Shown here: in pieces, positions 59,998 to 64,000 of the stretch
How the letters are laid out: each line of letters begins with the position of its first letter
Position numbering within the stretch: the first letter of the stretch is position 1
From: Lysobacter enzymogenes
GTDB taxonomy: Bacteria; Pseudomonadota; Gammaproteobacteria; Xanthomonadales; Xanthomonadaceae
Reading direction: 5' to 3'
Assembly (NCBI RefSeq): GCF_023617245.1
Contig: NZ_CP067396.1
Coordinates: 1,426,001 to 1,490,000, forward strand
Length of the DNA: 64,000 nt
Position numbers and translations under genes: made by a program
Notes under the pieces: generated by a model
Seen by the model: the letters and a program-made list of their open reading frames with translations, nothing else
What the model was told of the DNA's origin: nothing
Database searches by the model: none

Positions 59998-60588
59998 TCA
60001 GCGCTTGCGCGCGTCGTCGGATTGCGCCGGCAGCGCGGTCTTGCTGGCCGACGCCGCGATCGCCTGGACCACCGCGGCGATGCCGACGTAGGTCGCGGTG
60101 GTGCGCAGGTACGGCAGCAGCCATTCGAAGTAATTGGCGGCCCAGCCGGCGACGCTCTTGTTCTGCACCGAATCGGAGATCCAGTAGAAGCTGCCCTGGC
60201 TCAGCAGCTGGCACACCGCGACCGAGGCCAGCAGCGCGATCGCGGCGGTGGCGAGCGTGCTCCAGCTGCGCTTGTAGTTGCGCGCGACGAACAGGCCGCC
60301 GGCCCACATCGCGAAGTACGCCGGGACCAGGAACCAGTACGCGGCCGAGACGCAGTAGTGGTCCCAGAAGCTGATGCCCATGCGGCTGATCACCGCGTAA
60401 TCGATCAGCACCGCCAGCGCCATCAGCGCCGGGAACGCCCAGCGGGTCCAGTTGCGCAGGTAGAAGCCGCCGATGAAGAACACCGCCCACGACGCGTCGG
60501 GGATCGGCGTCCAGTGATTGACGCGGGTGGCGACCATCAACACGGCCAGCAGGGCGAGGATCAGGCTGTTGCGGGTGTTCGGCTTCAT
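59998..60588 (-). CDS. Membrane protein, DUF6580/ECF S-component-like
   Basis: This 196-aa protein has about five TM helices. The opening SLILALLAVLMVATRVNHWT followed by PIPDASWAVFFIGGFYLRNW resembles DUF6580 proteins and the S components of ECF vitamin transporters, which share an N-terminal helix-PNF/TPI pattern. Because the next gene is a cobalamin adenosyltransferase, uptake of a B12 compound is a plausible role, but this is inference from position. No ECF ATPase genes are in the window. Confidence 0.7.
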   Translation of the reverse strand: MKPNTRNSLILALLAVLMVATRVNHWTPIPDASWAVFFIGGFYLRNWTRWAFPALMALAVLIDYAVISRMGISFWDHYCVSAAYWFLVPAYFAMWAGGLFVARNYKRSWSTLATAAIALLASVAVCQLLSQGSFYWISDSVQNKSVAGWAANYFEWLLPYLRTTATYVGIAAVVQAIAASASKTALPAQSDDARKR

Positions 60589-60702
60589 GGATCGGGCTCC
60601 GGACGCGGCGGCGTCGATGCGGCCATTCTAAAGAAGCTGGGGGCGAATGTGCCGACTGGGTCGGGGCTTGGGGCTAAGTGATTGATTCCGGTGGGCTGGT
60701 CG

Positions 60703-60819
60703 GAAAGCGCCGGGCCAGAAGGCCCTCCCACAAGCGCCTTACAGGCTGGCGCTGGGCACCGTGCCGTCGCCCGAAGCCCGGGCTGTGGTGGGAGGGCCTT
60801 CAGGCCGCCCAATGCTTTT
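60703..60819. repeat. Family-A repeat, diverged inverted pair
   Basis: The left arm at 60703-60733 (AAAGCGCCGGGCCAGAAGGC then CCTCCCACAAG) and the right arm at 60785-60819 (GTGGTGGGAGGGCCTTCAGG then CCGCCCAATGCTTTT) are inverted but no longer perfect. A family-A centre-like GATCGCGGCG follows at 60826. It lies in the gap before ubiH. Confidence 0.75.
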
Positions 60820-60878
60820 GTGCCCGATCGCGGCGCTGCGACATCCGCGAACACCCGCTTAGCGACCGCGCCAGTATC

Positions 60879-62198
60879 ATGAACCCCATGACTTCCGACG
60901 CCACGCCGCATTCTTCCGCCGGCGCGCCCGACCCCGCCATTCACGCCAGCCACGATGTCCTGATCGTCGGCGGCGGCCTGGTCGGCGCCAGTCTCGCCAT
61001 CGCCCTGGACCGCATCGGCCTCGACGTGGGCCTGGTCGAGGCCGCCCCGCCCGGCGCGCTGCCGGCGGTGTTCGACGAACGCAACCTCAGCTTCGCCGAA
61101 GCCACCCTCAACGCCCTCGACGCGCTCGGCGTGCTGGCCCGGCTGCGCGCGCCGACCGGGCCGATCCGGCGCATCCACATCAGCCGCCGCGGCGATTTCG
61201 GCCGCACCGTGCTCGAAGCGCAACGCTACGGCCGCGAGGAGTTCGGCCGGGTGGTGGTGGCGCGCGACTTCGGCGAAGCGCTGGAAGCGCGCCTGGCCGA
61301 ACTGCCGCGGCTGCTGCGCTACCGGCCGGTGCGCTTCGTCGGCCTGGCCGACGGCGGCGAAGGCTGGCGAGCGGTGCGGCTGGCCGACGGGGCGGGGGAG
61401 CGGACCGTGCGCGCGCGCCTGCTGGTCGCCGCCGACGGCACCCGCAGCGGCGTGCGCGAGGCGCTGGGGATCGGCACCGAGGAACACGACTACGGCCAGA
61501 CCTTGTTCGTCGCGCGCCTGCGCGGCGAGCGCGCGCCCGACGGCACCGCCTACGAGCGCCTCGGCCGCGATGGCCCGACCGCGCTGCTGCCGCGCGGCGA
61601 CCGCCATTACGGCCTGATCCACGGCGTCGCCAGCGTCGATGCCGACGCGGTCGCCGGGCTCGACGAAGCCGGTTTCCTGGCGCGCGTGCAGGACGCGTTC
61701 GGCTGGCGCGCCGGGCGCTTGCTCAGTTGCGGCGCGCGCAGCCTGTATCCGGCGATCCGGGTGCTGGCGCAGCGCACCGTCGCGGCGCGCGCGGTGCTGG
61801 TCGGCAACGCCGCCCAGACCATCCACCCGATCGGCGCGCAGGGCTTCAACCTGGGCCTGCGCGATGCGATGACCCTGGCCGAACTGATCGAAGACCGGCG
61901 CCGCGCCGGCGACGGCGATTGCGGCAGCGACGCGCTGCTGGCGCGTTATCTGGAACGTCGGCGCGAGGACCGCGAACGCACCGTCGGTTTCTCCGACGGG
62001 CTGGCGCGGCTCAGCGCCAACGACACCGAGCTGATGCGGCCGCTGCGCAGCCTCGGCCTGTTCGCGTTCGACCGCCTGGCCAGCGCGCAGTCGTTCCTGG
62101 TCGGCGGCGCGATGGGCTACCGCGGCGACGTGCCGGCGCTGTGCCGCAACGACCGCGCCGCCGCGGTTTCCGGTGGCGAACGCGGAGGCCGCGCATGA
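60879..62198 (+). CDS. ubiH: 2-octaprenyl-6-methoxyphenol hydroxylase UbiH
   Basis: This 439-aa FAD-dependent monooxygenase of ubiquinone synthesis has an FAD GxGxxG site (HDVLIVGGGLVGASLAIALD), the DG motif (LLVAADGTRSGVREALG) and the second FAD block AVLVGNAAQTIHPIGAQGFN, with the Asn and Gln in GNAAQ that mark UbiH rather than UbiI/F (which have GDAAH). ATG 60879 is used; an in-frame ATG 3 codons on is equally possible. Its stop overlaps the next gene (ATGA). A 25-residue N-terminal extension precedes the FAD fold. Confidence 0.9.
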   Translation: MNPMTSDATPHSSAGAPDPAIHASHDVLIVGGGLVGASLAIALDRIGLDVGLVEAAPPGALPAVFDERNLSFAEATLNALDALGVLARLRAPTGPIRRIHISRRGDFGRTVLEAQRYGREEFGRVVVARDFGEALEARLAELPRLLRYRPVRFVGLADGGEGWRAVRLADGAGERTVRARLLVAADGTRSGVREALGIGTEEHDYGQTLFVARLRGERAPDGTAYERLGRDGPTALLPRGDRHYGLIHGVASVDADAVAGLDEAGFLARVQDAFGWRAGRLLSCGARSLYPAIRVLAQRTVAARAVLVGNAAQTIHPIGAQGFNLGLRDAMTLAELIEDRRRAGDGDCGSDALLARYLERRREDRERTVGFSDGLARLSANDTELMRPLRSLGLFAFDRLASAQSFLVGGAMGYRGDVPALCRNDRAAAVSGGERGGRA

Positions 62199-63394
62199 GC
62201 CGGCGCGAGATTCTGGACGTGGCGGTGGTCGGCGCCGGTGTGGTCGGCGCGGCCGCGGCGCTGGCGTTCGCCCACGACGGTTTCGACGTCGCCCTGGTCG
62301 AAGCGCGCGAACCCGCGCCGTGGTCGCCGCTGCGGCCGGACCTGCGCGTGTACGCGTTCGCGCCCGACAACGCCGCGCTGCTGCAGGACCTCGGCGTGTG
62401 GAGCGCGGTGCGCGACGCGCGCGCGCAGCCGTATCGCGCGATGCGGGTGTGGGACGCGGCCGGCGGCGGCGAGATCGCCTTCGACGCCGACGCGTTCGGC
62501 CGCCGCGAACTGGGCTGGATCGTCGAGAACGGCCTGCTGGTCGACCGGCTGTGGGCGGCGCTGCCGCAGGCCGGCGTGCAACTGCATTGCCCCGAATACG
62601 TCGAGGCGCTGGAGCGCGATGGCAGCGACAGCGTCGGCGTGGCCCTGGCCGGCGGCCAGCGCCTGCGCGCGCGGCTGGTGGTCGCCGCCGACGGCGCCGA
62701 ATCGAAGCTGCGCCGGCTGGCCGGAATCGAGGCGCCCGCGCACGATTACGGCCAGCGCGGTCTGGTCGCCTACATCGACAGCGAACGCAGCCACGAGGCG
62801 ACCTGCTGGCAGCGCTTCCTGCCGGGCGGGCCGGTCGCGTTCCTGCCGACGCAGGGCGACGACGGCGCGCGCGACCGGCGCAGTTCCATCGTCTGGACTC
62901 TGCCCGACGCCGAAGCCGAGCGGCTGTTGGCGGCGGACGACGCCGCGTTCCTGGGCGAACTCGAACGCGCCTTCGCCGGCCGCCTGGGCGCGCTGACGAA
63001 AGTGTCGGCGCGCGCCGCGTTCCCGCTGCGCCGGCAACTGGCGCAGCGCTACGTGTCCGGGCGGGTGGCGGTGATCGGCGATGCCGCCCACGTCGTGCAT
63101 CCGCTGGCGGGGCAGGGCGTCAACCTCGGCCTGCGCGATGTCGCCGGGCTGCGCGCGAGCCTGCGGCAGGCGCGCCGCCACGGCGCCGATCCGGGCTCGC
63201 CGCACCGGCTGGCGCGTTGGGCGCGCGAGCGGCGCAGCGAGAACGCGCTGGCGGCCTACGGCTTCGACGGCTTGAACAAGCTGTTCTCCAACGACGACCT
63301 CGTCGCCACCCTGGCGCGCGGGCCGCTGCTGGGGCTGGCCGGCAAGCTGCCGCCGCTGGCGCATTTCTTCTGGCGCCGCGCGGCGGGGGTATGA
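62195..63394 (+). CDS. Ubiquinone-type FAD monooxygenase (UbiI/UbiF/VisC group)
   Basis: This 399-aa protein is a paralogue of UbiH with the same fold: DVAVVGAGVVGAAAALAFAH (FAD), VVAADGAESKLRRLAGIEAP (DG motif) and RVAVIGDAAHVVHPLAGQGV (GDAAH). It should hydroxylate another ring position in ubiquinone synthesis. The ubiH-ubiI order in gammaproteobacteria makes UbiI (C5 hydroxylase) most likely, but UbiF or UbiM type cannot be excluded by eye. It is coupled to ubiH by a 4-nt overlap. Confidence 0.88.
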   Translation: MSRREILDVAVVGAGVVGAAAALAFAHDGFDVALVEAREPAPWSPLRPDLRVYAFAPDNAALLQDLGVWSAVRDARAQPYRAMRVWDAAGGGEIAFDADAFGRRELGWIVENGLLVDRLWAALPQAGVQLHCPEYVEALERDGSDSVGVALAGGQRLRARLVVAADGAESKLRRLAGIEAPAHDYGQRGLVAYIDSERSHEATCWQRFLPGGPVAFLPTQGDDGARDRRSSIVWTLPDAEAERLLAADDAAFLGELERAFAGRLGALTKVSARAAFPLRRQLAQRYVSGRVAVIGDAAHVVHPLAGQGVNLGLRDVAGLRASLRQARRHGADPGSPHRLARWARERRSENALAAYGFDGLNKLFSNDDLVATLARGPLLGLAGKLPPLAHFFWRRAAGV

Positions 63395-63420
63395 GTGGGT
63401 TGGCGGCGGTGAAGTCAAAG

Positions 63421-63533
63421 TCAAAATGGATTCCGGCTTTCGCCGGAACGACGGCTGGGAAGTTGCGCGCCCGACGTGGAATGAAACGACTCCCTCCTGC
63501 CGTCGTTCCGGCGAAAGCCGGAATCCATTTTGA
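63421..63533. repeat. Family-B REP repeat, perfect 34-bp inverted pair
   Basis: The arms at 63421-63454 and 63500-63533 are perfect inverted copies containing ATTCCGGCTTTCGCCGGAA. They lie just after the monooxygenase gene, and the right arm is inside the open frame of the small membrane protein. Confidence 0.92.
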
Positions 63534-63858
63534 TTTTGCGCCCGCTGGCCCCTGGAGACGCCGCACGAAGCGCTGCGCAGCGCTCGCCTGCGCGCTGTGG
63601 CCTGCGTTGTCGCTGGCCACGACCCAATGCCCGCCGGAATACGGCGAGAAATCGCTCGCGTTCTGGGCGCTCGGCTGGACCGTGTTGTGCCTGTTCGCGC
63701 TGCTCGGTCTGGCCTTGCCCGTCGTCGCCGTGCGCAGCACGCTCGGCCGCGGCGGCTGGCTGCGCGCGGCCTGGATACTGCTCGCCTGTCTGGCGATGCT
63801 GGGCTGCTGGATCGCCGGATTGTCGATCTTCGGCGTGTACTTCGTGATGGTGTGCTGA
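63481..63858 (+). CDS. Small membrane protein of unknown function
   Basis: This protein of about 125 aa has a signal-like helix (CAALACALWPALSLA), then TTQCPPEYGEK and two TM helices (WTVLCLFALLGLALPVVAV and AAWILLACLAMLGCWIAGLS). The N-terminal 20 residues (PAVVPAKAGIHFDF) are simply the translation of the family-B REP, so the natural start may have been overwritten or lies later; no good ribosome site is seen. The frame continues upstream through the left arm to an ATG at 63391 that overlaps the previous stop. The family is not recognised. Confidence 0.5.
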   Translation: MKRLPPAVVPAKAGIHFDFAPAGPWRRRTKRCAALACALWPALSLATTQCPPEYGEKSLAFWALGWTVLCLFALLGLALPVVAVRSTLGRGGWLRAAWILLACLAMLGCWIAGLSIFGVYFVMVC

Positions 63859-63865
63859 CGCGCGC

Positions 63866-64000
63866 TCAGTCTTCGTGGAACTGCTGGCGCGGATTGCTCA
63901 ACAGGTACGCCGACACCGCCACCCCGACCAGCGCCACCGCCATCACGTAGTAGGCCGGCGCCATGCCGCCGAAATGCGGCGCGAGGTAACCGCCGATCAG
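63866..64000 (-). CDS. C-terminal end of a probable major-facilitator transporter (cut by window edge)
   Basis: The last 44 residues read LIGGYLAPHFGGMAPAYYVM then AVALVGVAVSAYLL and SNPRQQFHED before TGA. A final hydrophobic helix (about 19 residues) and a short polar tail fit the last TM segment of an MFS permease, such as the metabolite/H+ symporter group. The remainder is outside the window, so the family is only a guess. It converges on the small membrane protein gene. Confidence 0.5.
   Translation of the reverse strand: MIGGYLAPHFGGMAPAYYVMAVALVGVAVSAYLLSNPRQQFHED

Overview
The window is very GC-rich (about 70% by eye), densely coded chromosome from a gammaproteobacterium of the Xanthomonadaceae, most like Lysobacter. 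The placement rests on gene order (gshB next to pilGHIJ-chpA; lptD-surA-pdxA-rsmA-apaG-apaH; lgt-thyA-folA; paired ubiH-like genes) and on three families of palindromic intergenic repeats typical of this group. I saw no rRNA, tRNA, CRISPR array, prophage or transposase. The window is ordinary chromosome with one accessory-looking signalling region.

Left part (1-15200): the start of gshB, then a divergent type IV pilus (Chp/Pil) chemosensory operon: pilG, pilH, pilI, pilJ, a giant CheA (chpA, 2296 aa, with a 45-bp tandem repeat), a CheB-like protein without its catalytic residues, a chpC-like CheW protein, and a membrane acyltransferase overlapping its end. No CheR/PilK methyltransferase is present.

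15200-22700: a porin followed by a second chemotaxis-derived signalling set: a membrane-anchored CheA-like kinase lacking a CheW-binding domain, a stand-alone CheY, a CheX-type phosphatase, and a second kinase-like paralogue with an Arg at the phospho-acceptor position. This is the best candidate for an undescribed system.

22700-34100: housekeeping and small genes (rsmE-bioA divergent from nudE-cysQ-mazG, a YnfA protein, a DUF962/Mpo1-like protein, two tandem unknown paralogues, a DUF486 protein) with repeat clusters, then an OmpR-type regulator with its histidine kinase.

34100-46000: macA-macB transporter (MacA carries an extra domain), a secreted protein of unknown role, dgkA, a TerC-family gene, then lemA followed by four TPM-domain genes in one overlapping operon.

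46000-64000: lgt-thyA-lipoprotein-folA; on the minus strand two small envelope genes and the lptD-surA-pdxA-rsmA-apaG-apaH cluster; msrB; a histone-deacetylase-like hydrolase, a cobalamin adenosyltransferase and a membrane protein; two ubiquinone-type monooxygenases; a small membrane protein whose 5' end contains a REP repeat; and the 3' end of a probable transporter gene.
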